Assembly: GCA_963739045.1 (NCBI GenBank)
Contig: CAVTYY010000001.1
Coordinates: 1 to 64,000, forward strand
Length of the DNA: 64,000 bases
From: Halobacillus_B sp963739045
GTDB lineage: Bacteria > Bacillota > Bacilli > Bacillales > Halobacillaceae
Direction of reading: 5' to 3'
Both the position numbers and the translations under genes were made by a program. Positions 30,285-38,114 of this stretch are shown in pieces (position 1 is the stretch's first letter; each line of letters starts with the position of its first letter). The notes beneath the pieces are model-generated. The model did no database searches and was not told where the DNA came from. It worked only from the letters and a program-made list of their open reading frames with translations.

Positions 30285-31577
30285 TTATGACTCTGCCTCT
30301 TTTCCATGATAATCTTCATATCGTGGTTGAGGAGAAGATAATGCCAGAACCCCTGCCGTAATGGGGAAAAGCAGCGTCAGGACTATAATAACCTGATAAT
30401 TGCCCAGCCAGTCATAGAACAATCCAAACGGAAGTGGGCCAAGCGCTGATCCTACTACCATGACCGTTTGAGCTAACCCTTTAATGCTGCCTAAATGCTC
30501 TCTTCCGAAATAATTCGGCCAGACAATATTCAATACAATTCTCTCAAATCCATTGACTATTCCCCAAACGACTCCAAAGCCGATCGCAAGCCACCAACTT
30601 GAAGTAAACAGTAATAAGAGCAAGGTGAAAATATGGCCGAAAAATGTGATAGCTAAAATATAATGCACTGAAAAACGATCAGCTAAATAACCGACAATGA
30701 ATGTTACTGGAAAACCGATGACGGCCATTAAAGTGAGTACTGTCGCTGCAATCCCTGTCCCCAGCCCCCTCAGTTCCATAATAGAAACCAGGTGAAAAGT
30801 TATCGCGGTATTTACAAGGGCGGGCACCACAACGCAGAACAAAATAAACCAGAATGCTCTCGTTGCCATCGCTTCTCTTAACGTCCAGCTTTTTTCATTT
30901 ACATCTAAGAAAGGAAGGGGTTCCTCTCCCTCTTTCAGCGGTTTCGGCGTGCCATCCGGAACTTCACCGATCACCTTTGGCTGGTTTCTTACGAATATGT
31001 ACGCGAGCGGCACAAAAATAATAAGTACAGCAGCTCCCCATATCCCCCACGTTGTCCGCCAGCCGACATGCTCAATTAAAAACGCATTCGCTGGCGGAAA
31101 CATAGCCGAACTAGCGAAGCCTCCAATAGCCATTACACTTAATGCCCGTCCCCTTTTTTTAATAAACCACTGAGGAACAAGCGTATTGGGCACCAGCGTC
31201 ATCGACCCCTGACCAAACAAGCGGATCATAAAAAAGCCAATGAACATCATAATCGGTCCTAACAAGAAGGCGTTCCAAAACAAGGCAAGGGAGAGCATGA
31301 TACCAACTGCCGTCATCATCGTCCTTTGACCAAAGCGATCGACTAAGCGCCCCATCATAAATAACGCAAATCCTGCCCCTAATGTAGCTGCAGAGTAAAT
31401 CCCGGATACTAGAGAACGTGAATAACCAAAGTCATCAATATAATAATTAATAAAGATAGATACAGAATACGTTTGACCCGGTCCCGAAAAAAAGACACCG
31501 AGTCCTGCCATTGCGACGATAACCCATCCATAATAAAAACGAGTTTTAACAGGGGCTTCTTCTTTTAATGCATTCAC
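30285..31577 (-). CDS. Major facilitator superfamily transporter (monocarboxylate/oxalate-formate-like)
   Basis: 430 residues, 12 predicted membrane helices. Seen: FYYGWVIVAMAGLGVFFSGP typical of the MCT/OFA branch, MGRLVDRFGQRTMM as the loop 2-3 signature, and a central loop rich in charged residues (about 195-225). Probably carries an organic anion; the substrate cannot be told. GTG start after GAGGGATTACTAA. Same strand as the hydrolase gene upstream, 20 bases apart. Confidence 0.85.
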   Translation of the reverse strand: MNALKEEAPVKTRFYYGWVIVAMAGLGVFFSGPGQTYSVSIFINYYIDDFGYSRSLVSGIYSAATLGAGFALFMMGRLVDRFGQRTMMTAVGIMLSLALFWNAFLLGPIMMFIGFFMIRLFGQGSMTLVPNTLVPQWFIKKRGRALSVMAIGGFASSAMFPPANAFLIEHVGWRTTWGIWGAAVLIIFVPLAYIFVRNQPKVIGEVPDGTPKPLKEGEEPLPFLDVNEKSWTLREAMATRAFWFILFCVVVPALVNTAITFHLVSIMELRGLGTGIAATVLTLMAVIGFPVTFIVGYLADRFSVHYILAITFFGHIFTLLLLLFTSSWWLAIGFGVVWGIVNGFERIVLNIVWPNYFGREHLGSIKGLAQTVMVVGSALGPLPFGLFYDWLGNYQVIIVLTLLFPITAGVLALSSPQPRYEDYHGKEAES

Positions 31578-31597
31578 TTAGTAATCCCTCTCTTCTG

Positions 31598-32287
31598 TTA
31601 TGAGTTGAGAAAAGAAAGGGCGCGGCGGCATAATTCTTCACGGTCATCTCCATGGCATATTAAGTGCTTCGACTTAGCTAGTAATACCACTTCCTTATCC
31701 ACCGAAGGTATCTCCGTATTTAGGAAGTCTGCAGCCCGGACAGGCACCATTCCATCTAATTTCCCTTGGATGATAAGAACAGGGCAATGAACTTCCCGTA
31801 AGCAAGGCAGCGTATATTTCACACACTTCATAAACTCTAAAGAAGAAAAGAAATAGGTATGTCCGAGTTTACGCTGATAACGAACAAATAACTCATTGGT
31901 ACCGAGTGAACCCCTAAACGCATCGCCGGCCATTTCGAGAATATCCTTAGCCATTTGCGGGAGACTGATGTACTTACTGGACGCTGAGAGCAATACCAGC
32001 TTATGAATATCATATTTAGCCGTTAAGTAAGCAGCAATCATCCCACCCATAGAAAAACCCACCAAGAGGATTGTCTCGTTTCGTTTCATTAAATCCAATA
32101 AAGCAAGCTCTGCGGTCATGATCCATTCTTGGTAGTAATGACCTCTTAACTGCAGCGTTTCGCCGTGGCCGGGCAGCGTTGGAGAAGCAAGCTCCCAATC
32201 GGTATTTGCTTCTAAAAATTCTGCTAATGGCCGAACTTCATCAGGACTCCCCGTATAACCGTGAATACACAAACAGCCAACACTCAT
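31598..32287 (-). CDS. Alpha/beta hydrolase, carboxylesterase-like
   Basis: 229 residues, size and motifs near the Geobacillus Est30 group. Seen: CIHGYTGSPDEVRPLA (oxyanion hole), LPGHGET, nucleophile elbow GFSMGG, acidic residue in QGKLDGMVP, and catalytic His in KSKHLICHG. The ATG at 32287 has GAGGGAAG upstream; a longer frame to 32332 is unlikely. Substrate is probably a short-chain ester or monoglyceride. Confidence 0.88.
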   Translation of the reverse strand: MSVGCLCIHGYTGSPDEVRPLAEFLEANTDWELASPTLPGHGETLQLRGHYYQEWIMTAELALLDLMKRNETILLVGFSMGGMIAAYLTAKYDIHKLVLLSASSKYISLPQMAKDILEMAGDAFRGSLGTNELFVRYQRKLGHTYFFSSLEFMKCVKYTLPCLREVHCPVLIIQGKLDGMVPVRAADFLNTEIPSVDKEVVLLAKSKHLICHGDDREELCRRALSFLNS

Positions 32288-32471
32288 TTTTCTTCCCTCA
32301 CTATCCGCTATTTCGTTTCCCGAAATAATCATACCATATTCATCTTTCCAGAAGCATCCAGGAGGATTAGCCCTGAGAACAACTTGTCCAGTTAAATCCA
32401 GGCAGGTTCAACTGATCGGGACACAACCTTTAATCCGATCGACCTTTCTCTCATTTGCTTTAATCTTATGT

Positions 32472-32498
32472 AAAAAAACAGCGCGCCCCGGCGCGCTT
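32472..32498 (-). terminator. Terminator of the yppG-like gene
   Basis: Minus-strand hairpin AGCGCGCC/GGCGCGCT followed by G and seven T residues. Confidence 0.85.
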
Positions 32499-32917
32499 TA
32501 TTTTATTCCTTTAACAAAGGAGCCAATGCCTTTCACAAGGGGAGAAACTTGCTGCACCGTTTTCATCACTTGACCAGTAGTCGACATCATTTTGTCAAAA
32601 TCGAGTTCGCCATTTTCGTCATGAAAATAGTTCATAACCCCTTTAGGGATGCCGGCTGCTTTCTGGCCAGCTGTGCTGGATCCTTGTTCAGTTTCAGTAT
32701 ATCCTTGATACCCGTAACCATACGTATATGGAGGTTGAGCGGTTGTATAGGGTGCTTGATTCCAGCCGTAAGCGGCGTTGGAATAACCCGGCTGGACAGC
32801 AGCATTGGCGAAAGCCTGCTGATTAAATGAGTAAGGAGTATAACTATAATTAGGATAGTAACCCGAACGGAAAGTCGCGTAATTCCATCCATTCCCTTGG
32901 TTTTGATTCGAATACAT
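32498..32917 (-). CDS. yppG: YppG-like spore protein
   Basis: 139 residues: a low-complexity first half rich in Tyr, Asn, Gln, Gly and Pro (GYQGYTETEQG, YSYTPYSFNQQAF), then a conserved C-terminal segment with FHDENGELDFDKMMSTTGQV and QQVSPLVKGIGSF that I associate with YppG. Composition is typical of spore coat/crust-associated proteins. A sigma-K-like promoter precedes it. Function not known. Confidence 0.75.
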   Translation of the reverse strand: MYSNQNQGNGWNYATFRSGYYPNYSYTPYSFNQQAFANAAVQPGYSNAAYGWNQAPYTTAQPPYTYGYGYQGYTETEQGSSTAGQKAAGIPKGVMNYFHDENGELDFDKMMSTTGQVMKTVQQVSPLVKGIGSFVKGIK

Positions 32918-32948
32918 AGGAGTTCCACCTTTAATGATTATTTACTTC

Positions 32949-32974
32949 AGCCTATGTTGAAATCAAAAAAAAGT
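32949..32974 (-). promoter_or_regulatory. Sigma-K-like promoter of yppG
   Basis: Minus strand: AC, 16-base spacer, CATAGGCTG, which fits the sigma-K pattern AC-N16/17-CATANNNT. Late mother-cell expression would suit a coat-like protein. Confidence 0.5.
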
Positions 32975-32976
32975 GT

Positions 32977-33009
32977 AAAAAAAAACAAGTGATTGGGACC
33001 ATCACTTGC
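32977..33009 (-). terminator. Terminator of the glutaredoxin-like gene
   Basis: Minus-strand hairpin CAAGTGAT/ATCACTTG followed by nine T residues. It partly overlaps the yppG promoter region. Confidence 0.85.
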
Positions 33010-33013
33010 TACC

Positions 33014-33295
33014 TTATGAGAAATTCATAGAATTTGTATCGAGAAAACGCTCCTCATATGGAATCCCTAAGGTACGCCTTAGTTTTCTTTCCTGATACCC
33101 TAATATTTTCTCGTCATCAATAAAGGTTGCAGGGGTTCCATATACTCTCTTACTTTGCAATTCTTTAAAATATTGTCTGTTCTCAGAAATATTTTTCTCT
33201 TCGAAATCAATTTCCCATTCTGACAATCTGGAAATCAGCTTATCACAATAAGAACAGTCATTGCTTGTGTAAACCACTACCATTTGATCGCTCAT
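33014..33295 (-). CDS. Glutaredoxin-like thiol-disulfide protein
   Basis: 93 residues with a thioredoxin fold. Seen: VVYTSNDCSYCDKLI with a CSYC redox motif at about 14-17, and the cis-proline loop YGTPATFID. Probably reduces mixed disulfides or bacillithiol adducts. A sigma-B-like promoter lies upstream, which suggests a stress role. Confidence 0.85.
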   Translation of the reverse strand: MSDQMVVVYTSNDCSYCDKLISRLSEWEIDFEEKNISENRQYFKELQSKRVYGTPATFIDDEKILGYQERKLRRTLGIPYEERFLDTNSMNFS

Positions 33296-33357
33296 AGCTG
33301 ACCCTCCTCTTCCTGCCTGACTTCTTTTAAACCCTAGTTTGTCTTTGTAATTTTACA

Positions 33358-33383
33358 TTACCCTAATATCCATGTAATAAAAC
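33358..33383 (-). promoter_or_regulatory. Sigma-B-like promoter of the glutaredoxin-like gene
   Basis: Minus strand: GTTTTA, 14-base spacer, GGGTAA; five of six bases match in each box of GTTTAA / GGGTAT. Predicted start about 55 bases before the ATG. Confidence 0.55.
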
Positions 33384-33642
33384 CTCTTTTTTAGGTAAAA
33401 AGAAGCGTACCATTAGAACCCCTTATTTCACGGCTCAACTTTCAATTTCCAACTTTCCATTCCTCAATTTCCCAACACAGAGGACTTCTTAAATGAAAGC
33501 ACCCAGTCAGGAATCCCACTCTATGTAGCAAACTAAGTTTAATAACTTAAAAAAGGAACGTATTTATCTCCTCACCTTAGCCACCTTGAAACGGAAGGCA
33601 GAACACAGGATTAAAGGGAGCATAAAGAATATCGATCTTATA
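33384..33642. other. Intergenic stretch with no gene seen
   Basis: AT-rich, no ribosome site with an adequate frame, no repeat recognised. Confidence 0.6.
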
Positions 33643-33687
33643 ATTAAAACAGCCGCTGAATCGAGACTTTGTCCCTCAGCGGCTGTT
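33643..33687 (-). terminator. Terminator of the siroheme genes
   Basis: Minus-strand hairpin AACAGCCGCTGA/TCAGCGGCTGTT with T-rich tail, directly after the hemD-like stop. Confidence 0.9.
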
Positions 33688-34476
33688 TCATTTATAGTAG
33701 TCTGCCAAAGCAATTACCATCGCACCCATCTTTGGCTGCTCAGGCTGTAAAACACGGGTCAGCCCATTTTTTTCTAATTCTTTCGCGGTAACTTTCCCCA
33801 CCGCTACGGGTAATACATGTTCTTGAAAGGCTTTCACCAATCCTGATGGATCTGATAAAGAGCGAAATAAGTTTTGAACCTGCGTTTTACTTGTAAACAC
33901 AACTGCATCTAAAGAACAGTCAGAAATATGTTGAATGAGACTCTCCAGGATTTCATCTTCCGGCTTTTCATATTGATAGGGCTTAGATAAATATACCGTG
34001 TATCCAAGCTTCTCTAACGTTTCCTGTAAGGCAGCATCATCCTGATTGTAGGCTTGCAAAAATACACGAGAGCCTTTATGCTCCTGCTTGAATCCCTGGA
34101 ACAAATTATCCATCGTTCCATCCTCAGACGTAAGCAAGGGCTCCAGAGAATGCTCCTTCATCCAGCGCAGTGTTTTACTTCCTCTAACCGCAATACTAAC
34201 TTGGCTGAGCTTGTTCAGAAAATCCTCTTTTTCCTGGATGCTTTCTGCTGAATTTTCTAATGTTTTGGCCCCAATGCCCGTAGTGAGCACTGCCCAGTCA
34301 AACGGCAGTTGAATAAAGTCCTGAACATTATTCCTGCTGTCTGCTTCATTTAACAGCTGTTTACCCTGAATGGAAAATAATGAGCCAGTACCGCCTTGCT
34401 TCTCAATTAATTTCGTAATAGCTTCCCCTTGTCTAGAGGCAGCAATTCCGATTCTTTTTCCTTTTAAATTCTGCAT
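33688..34476 (-). CDS. Uroporphyrinogen-III synthase-like protein
   Basis: 262 residues of the HemD fold. Seen: KGKRIGIAASRQGEAI at the N terminus, FDWAVLTTGIGAKT, DAVVFTSKTQVQNLF, and VAVGKVTAKELEKNGL. It would close hydroxymethylbilane to uroporphyrinogen III, feeding SumT upstream. ATG at 34476 follows AAAGGAGG. Being last in a siroheme run, it may be a pathway-dedicated second copy besides the haem operon copy (not in this window). B. subtilis lacks such a gene in its cysH operon. Confidence 0.82.
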   Translation of the reverse strand: MQNLKGKRIGIAASRQGEAITKLIEKQGGTGSLFSIQGKQLLNEADSRNNVQDFIQLPFDWAVLTTGIGAKTLENSAESIQEKEDFLNKLSQVSIAVRGSKTLRWMKEHSLEPLLTSEDGTMDNLFQGFKQEHKGSRVFLQAYNQDDAALQETLEKLGYTVYLSKPYQYEKPEDEILESLIQHISDCSLDAVVFTSKTQVQNLFRSLSDPSGLVKAFQEHVLPVAVGKVTAKELEKNGLTRVLQPEQPKMGAMVIALADYYK

Positions 34477-34490
34477 TCTGTCTCCTCCTT

Positions 34491-35105
34491 TCAACAAAGG
34501 GCTTGCAGCCAATCCAGCAACTTCCTCTGGTATTCTTTAAGAAAGAATTGATCGGCAAGCAGTTCTTTAAGCAGACTCCTTTGCATTTCTTTTGAAAGCA
34601 GGGACTTCTTAATCAGCTGCCTTGCTTCATATAAGAAATCCACATATTCCTCGTATTTTTCATCATATTGCTTTTCAAGATCTGCTTTAATCTGACGGGA
34701 TAAATAAGGACTTGCTCCATTAGTAGAAATAGAAATGCACAGTCTTCCACGATTAACTTGAGCAGGGATCATCACATTACCCTTCTCAGCATTGGATGCG
34801 TCATTAATGAGAGCCCCATGAGGTGCAGCTTCTCGTACCGCCTGATTTACTTCTTCATGATTCGTGGCAATCACAATAAGTCCTGCGTCTGAGAGGTCCT
34901 GAGATTCAAATGTTTTTTTCTCCCATTTAATCATCTGACTCTTCCTCAACTTGGACAAATGACCTGTAAGCTCTGGGCTGATCAGCGTAGGAATGACACC
35001 GCTTTCCACTAAGGTGTTGACTCTCTTTTCAGCAATTCGGCCGCCCCCGACCACTATGACTGACCTGTTTGTTAAATCTAATGTAACAGGGAGTGGCTTC
35101 GACAT
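34491..35105 (-). CDS. sirC: Precorrin-2 dehydrogenase (siroheme synthesis, SirC/YlnF)
   Basis: 204 residues. Seen: Rossmann motif VIVVGGGRIAEKRV near residues 16-29, VIATNHEEVN, and the MIPAQVNRGRLCISISTNGASP stretch typical of the CysG N-terminal family. Oxidises precorrin-2 to sirohydrochlorin with NAD. Sits between sirB and the hemD-like gene. Confidence 0.92.
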   Translation of the reverse strand: MSKPLPVTLDLTNRSVIVVGGGRIAEKRVNTLVESGVIPTLISPELTGHLSKLRKSQMIKWEKKTFESQDLSDAGLIVIATNHEEVNQAVREAAPHGALINDASNAEKGNVMIPAQVNRGRLCISISTNGASPYLSRQIKADLEKQYDEKYEEYVDFLYEARQLIKKSLLSKEMQRSLLKELLADQFFLKEYQRKLLDWLQALC

Positions 35106-35161
35106 TTTTACTTCACCCGTTCTTCAGCATGATAAGGATTTATATGTAGTCTAACATACAA

Positions 35162-35905
35162 TTAAAGCTGATTTTCCGGAGTTTGTCCGAGGGCTTGCAT
35201 GACGCGGTCACGAAGCGCTTCTTGAATATTAGGATGGCTGCCCAAATGCTGACATAAAATAAACCGTCCTCCGTAATCCTTAATCTTATCTTCCATTGAA
35301 CGCATAAGCACGCCCGTAAACCAAAGATAAGGAACAATAAATACCTGCTGTTCACCTTCCTCATAAGCTTTATGAACCGCTTCGTCAAAAGAAGGCTTCA
35401 AAACAGCAAGGAAGCAGCTCTCTACTCGTGCCACGTTTGTCTTCTGCTTTAGCTTTCGGCCAATTGCCTCGATCGCTTTTCTCGTGGCAGGATTTCTGCT
35501 TCCCCTGCCAACTACCAGAATCTTAGCCGCAGATGAAGGTGTAATCTGAGTTTCTTTAATTCGTTCTGCCATAATGTCAATTAAACGTTCCTGAACTCCA
35601 AGAGGTTTCCCGTAAGTAAACGTGACATGAGGATAGATGTCTTTCAGCTGGTCGATTTCCTCCGGGATATCCTTATAGTAGTGACCTGCAGCAAAAAGCA
35701 ATACAGGTATCACAGCTATTTCGTCTGCCCCCGCATTTACAAGTCGTTCTACGCCTTCTGGTATCCCGGGGTTCACAATTTCTAAAAAGCAGATTTGCTG
35801 AAGCGGAACGTTGACGTCGGACTGAACGGACTGGATAAAATCTTCCGCCTGTTTCTTTGCCTCTTCTACACGACTTCCATGACTAACATATAAAACACCC
35901 TGCAT
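35162..35905 (-). CDS. sirB: Sirohydrochlorin ferrochelatase (SirB/YlnE, CbiX family)
   Basis: 247 residues with two CbiX halves. Seen: VLYVSHGSRVEEAKKQAEDF with the metal-binding His near residue 10, VIPVLLFAAGHYYKDIPEE with the second active-site His, and VGRGSRNPATRK opening the second half. Inserts Fe into sirohydrochlorin to make siroheme for sulfite reductase. Between sumT and sirC. Confidence 0.92.
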   Translation of the reverse strand: MQGVLYVSHGSRVEEAKKQAEDFIQSVQSDVNVPLQQICFLEIVNPGIPEGVERLVNAGADEIAVIPVLLFAAGHYYKDIPEEIDQLKDIYPHVTFTYGKPLGVQERLIDIMAERIKETQITPSSAAKILVVGRGSRNPATRKAIEAIGRKLKQKTNVARVESCFLAVLKPSFDEAVHKAYEEGEQQVFIVPYLWFTGVLMRSMEDKIKDYGGRFILCQHLGSHPNIQEALRDRVMQALGQTPENQL

Positions 35906-35915
35906 CGTTTACCTC

Positions 35916-36692
35916 CTATCCAATTACTGCTTGTGCTGATGAGTCTTCTTCCATCGTTAACTGCTCAAACCATTGCAGCTGTTCTCTTAACCTGACCACT
36001 TCCCCAACGATAATCATGGATGGGTTCTTCAGGTGTTTTGCTTCTTGGGTAATATTCGCAAGCGTTCCCGTTACGGTTTCCTGGACTTTTGTCGTTCCCC
36101 AGTGAACAAGAGCAATCGGGGTATCAGATGAACGGCCATGACGGATCAGCTTGTCACAAATATCCGGGAGCTGTTTCACTCCCATATAGATACAAAGTGT
36201 ATCCATACTCTTCGCTAAATGTTTCCAGTATTCCTCTGCATCAGGATCACTTTTTGCGACACCCGATACAAAAGCAACAGAAGAACTATAATCTCTATGG
36301 GTAAGAGGAATGCCCGCATAAGCCGGAGCTGCTGAACCAGATGATATGCCGGGTACAATTTCGAAGGGGATCTTCTTACGAGCGAGCTCTTCCGCTTCCT
36401 CTCCCCCTCTTCCGAAGATAAATGGGTCTCCGCCCTTCAACCTGGTGACGATTTTTCCTTGATTGGCAAATTTGCAGAGTAAACGGTTGATGTCCTCCTG
36501 GGTTAACGAATGATTATTTGGGCTTTTCCCACAATATACTAATTCAGCTTCTGATTTCTTGTAGTCGAGAAGTTCCTTATTAATTAACCGATCATAAAGG
36601 ATAACATCCGCTTTCTGAATGGCTTTCATTCCTTTGACTGTTATTAAATCCGGATCGCCCGGACCAGCACCGACTAGATATACTTTTCTCAT
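35916..36692 (-). CDS. sumT: Uroporphyrinogen-III C-methyltransferase (SumT/YlnD)
   Basis: 258 residues of the tetrapyrrole methylase family. Seen: VYLVGAGPGDPDLITVKG, VLYDRLI, RLKGGDPFIFGRGGEE, GISSGSAAPAYAGIPLTHRDYSS (in pieces) and MGVKQLPDI. Methylates uroporphyrinogen III twice to precorrin-2, starting siroheme synthesis. Ribosome site GAGGTGG. First gene after the cysH terminator. Confidence 0.94.
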   Translation of the reverse strand: MRKVYLVGAGPGDPDLITVKGMKAIQKADVILYDRLINKELLDYKKSEAELVYCGKSPNNHSLTQEDINRLLCKFANQGKIVTRLKGGDPFIFGRGGEEAEELARKKIPFEIVPGISSGSAAPAYAGIPLTHRDYSSSVAFVSGVAKSDPDAEEYWKHLAKSMDTLCIYMGVKQLPDICDKLIRHGRSSDTPIALVHWGTTKVQETVTGTLANITQEAKHLKNPSMIIVGEVVRLREQLQWFEQLTMEEDSSAQAVIG

Positions 36693-36832
36693 ACTTCCAC
36701 CTCATCCTCATTGTTAAGTCCTAAACTGCCGATCAAGCCACTTGCTGAGACAGCTATCCATAAAGTCTATGCCGTGAACAAGCCATTTTCTTCATCTTTA
36801 AAAGGTTTCTCTCCTTAAATCTACCATCGACG
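36693..36832 (-). other. Gap between cysH terminator and sumT
   Basis: No convincing promoter, riboswitch or gene was found in about 140 bases. sumT-sirB-sirC-hemD either depends on readthrough from cysH or has a weak promoter here. Confidence 0.5.
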
Positions 36833-36872
36833 GTAAAAAAAAGCAGGAGGGGGATTAAATTCCCCCGCCGTG
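36833..36872 (-). terminator. Terminator overlapping the cysH 3' end
   Basis: Minus-strand GGCGGGGGAATTTAATCCCCC-type hairpin (stem GGGGGA/TCCCCC) followed by eight T residues; it includes the last codons of cysH. Confidence 0.85.
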
Positions 36873-37583
36873 CAATCCACATTCCGTTTTGTCAAAACCG
36901 CTCCATCTTCCTTCTCTCGAATCCTCAGTATCTCCAGTTGGAAATGTACAAGGCATGCAGCCGATGCTGGGATACCCCTGATCATGTAATTCGTTGTATG
37001 GCAACCTGTTTACTCGGATATAAGACCATACTTCATCCCATGTCCAGTGAATAAGGGGGCATACCTTCAAGGACTTAAAACGATCGTCCTTATTAACAAA
37101 GTCTGTTTTACTTCGGCTGGCTGACTGTTCACGGCGCAATCCGGAAATCCAAGCCGGGACGCCTGTTAACGCATCTTCCAAAGGTTTAACCTTCCTAATA
37201 TAACAGCACTGATTCGGCTGTCGTTCCCATAAAGCAGGACCGTATTTCTCCCCTTGCTCTCCAATCGTTAACTCAGGCTTTTTCATCTGAATTCGGAGCT
37301 TAGGGTATTTAGCTTTCATTTGCTCTATTAAATCATAGGTTTCCGGAAAATGAACACCCGTGTCTAAAAATACAATTTCCGCATCCTCTTTTACCTTGGA
37401 AATCAAATCGATCAGGACAATCCCTTCAGCACCAAAGCTGCAGGCATAAACTACGGAATCACCGTAATTGTCATAAGCCCATTGTAAAATGGTGGAGGCA
37501 CCTTTTGTTTCATCTTCCGGTTCCCACCCTTTAAATGGATCGCCAGTAAAATGATCGTAGCTGACGCTGCTATTAGTTGTCAT
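36855..37583 (-). CDS. cysH: Phosphoadenylyl/adenylyl-sulfate reductase CysH
   Basis: 242 residues. Seen: ACSFGAEGIVLIDLI (PP-loop type), FLDTGVHFPETYDLIEQM, iron-sulfur ligands as CCYIRK and CMPC, WISGLRREQSASR, and the C-terminal ECGLH catalytic Cys. Four cluster cysteines place it in the APS/PAPS reductase group with a 4Fe-4S cluster. Controlled by the SAM-I riboswitch upstream. Neighbours for sulfate uptake and activation (cysP, sat, cysC), present in the B. subtilis operon, are missing here. Confidence 0.95.
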   Translation of the reverse strand: MTTNSSVSYDHFTGDPFKGWEPEDETKGASTILQWAYDNYGDSVVYACSFGAEGIVLIDLISKVKEDAEIVFLDTGVHFPETYDLIEQMKAKYPKLRIQMKKPELTIGEQGEKYGPALWERQPNQCCYIRKVKPLEDALTGVPAWISGLRREQSASRSKTDFVNKDDRFKSLKVCPLIHWTWDEVWSYIRVNRLPYNELHDQGYPSIGCMPCTFPTGDTEDSREGRWSGFDKTECGLHGGGI

Positions 37584-37630
37584 AATAATTCCCCTCCTAG
37601 CTGCAAGAGCTGTAAAAATATTGTACCATT

Positions 37631-37793
37631 AAAAAATCCTCTTCTTGAGGACAAGAAGAGGATACTAAGTTTAGATAGTCATCGGCTCTTCTTATCTACC
37701 AGACATTGGTCTGTAGGAGTTAGCACAGTGTTTCAAAAGAACCTGTTGCCGAAGCTTCAAAGGGCCTATCCCTCCACTTCTCTGGATAAGAAA
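37631..37793 (-). promoter_or_regulatory. SAM-I riboswitch (S-box) with terminator
   Basis: Minus-strand leader: CTTATCCAGAGAAGTGGAGG opens the aptamer, then GGCCCTTTGAAGCTTCGGCAA, GTGCTAACTCC, and closing GATAAG, all S-box signature blocks. It is followed by the terminator hairpin ATCCTCTTCTTG/CAAGAAGAGGAT with six T residues (37631-37663). With SAM bound, transcription of cysH should stop. Confidence 0.95.
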
Positions 37794-37818
37794 TGATCAT
37801 ATTTAATTAATGATGACT

Positions 37819-37847
37819 ATCATAAGATGATCGAGCAGAAAAGTCAA
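37819..37847 (-). promoter_or_regulatory. Promoter of the cysH riboswitch transcript
   Basis: Minus strand: TTGACT, 17-base spacer, TATGAT, about 25 bases upstream of the aptamer. Confidence 0.8.
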
Positions 37848-37989
37848 CAGGAGTTATAAGAAAATTTATATTCTTTAAAATATTATTCATGACGAATGCC
37901 TGGCGTGACAGTAATTTTTACCAATTGTAAAAATTTATTAATTTTCCAGCAGAATCCATCACCTCTTACAGGTGATTTGTTTAAGGCGA

Positions 37990-38040
37990 AATCAGGATTT
38001 TCGCGGCGATTTCAAAAAAGCCGCGGCGAAACAAAATTAT
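37990..38040. other. Imperfect GC-rich inverted repeat downstream of the ABC-F gene
   Basis: TTTCGCGGC and GCCGCGGCGAAA form an imperfect hairpin with an A-rich loop. It could end transcription of the ABC-F gene, but no clean T run follows. Confidence 0.35.
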
Positions 38041-38114
38041 CGCAGCTAATCCCCCCAGGGAGGGTGAAACCACAGATGAACACCGGAAACGATGGGCACT
38101 CCGCCCGCTCATCT

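Noticed and set aside
36770..36815. Short frame with upstream AAGGAG between cysH and sumT
   Set aside because: The distance from AAGGAG to the ATG is about 15 bases and the peptide matches nothing known.
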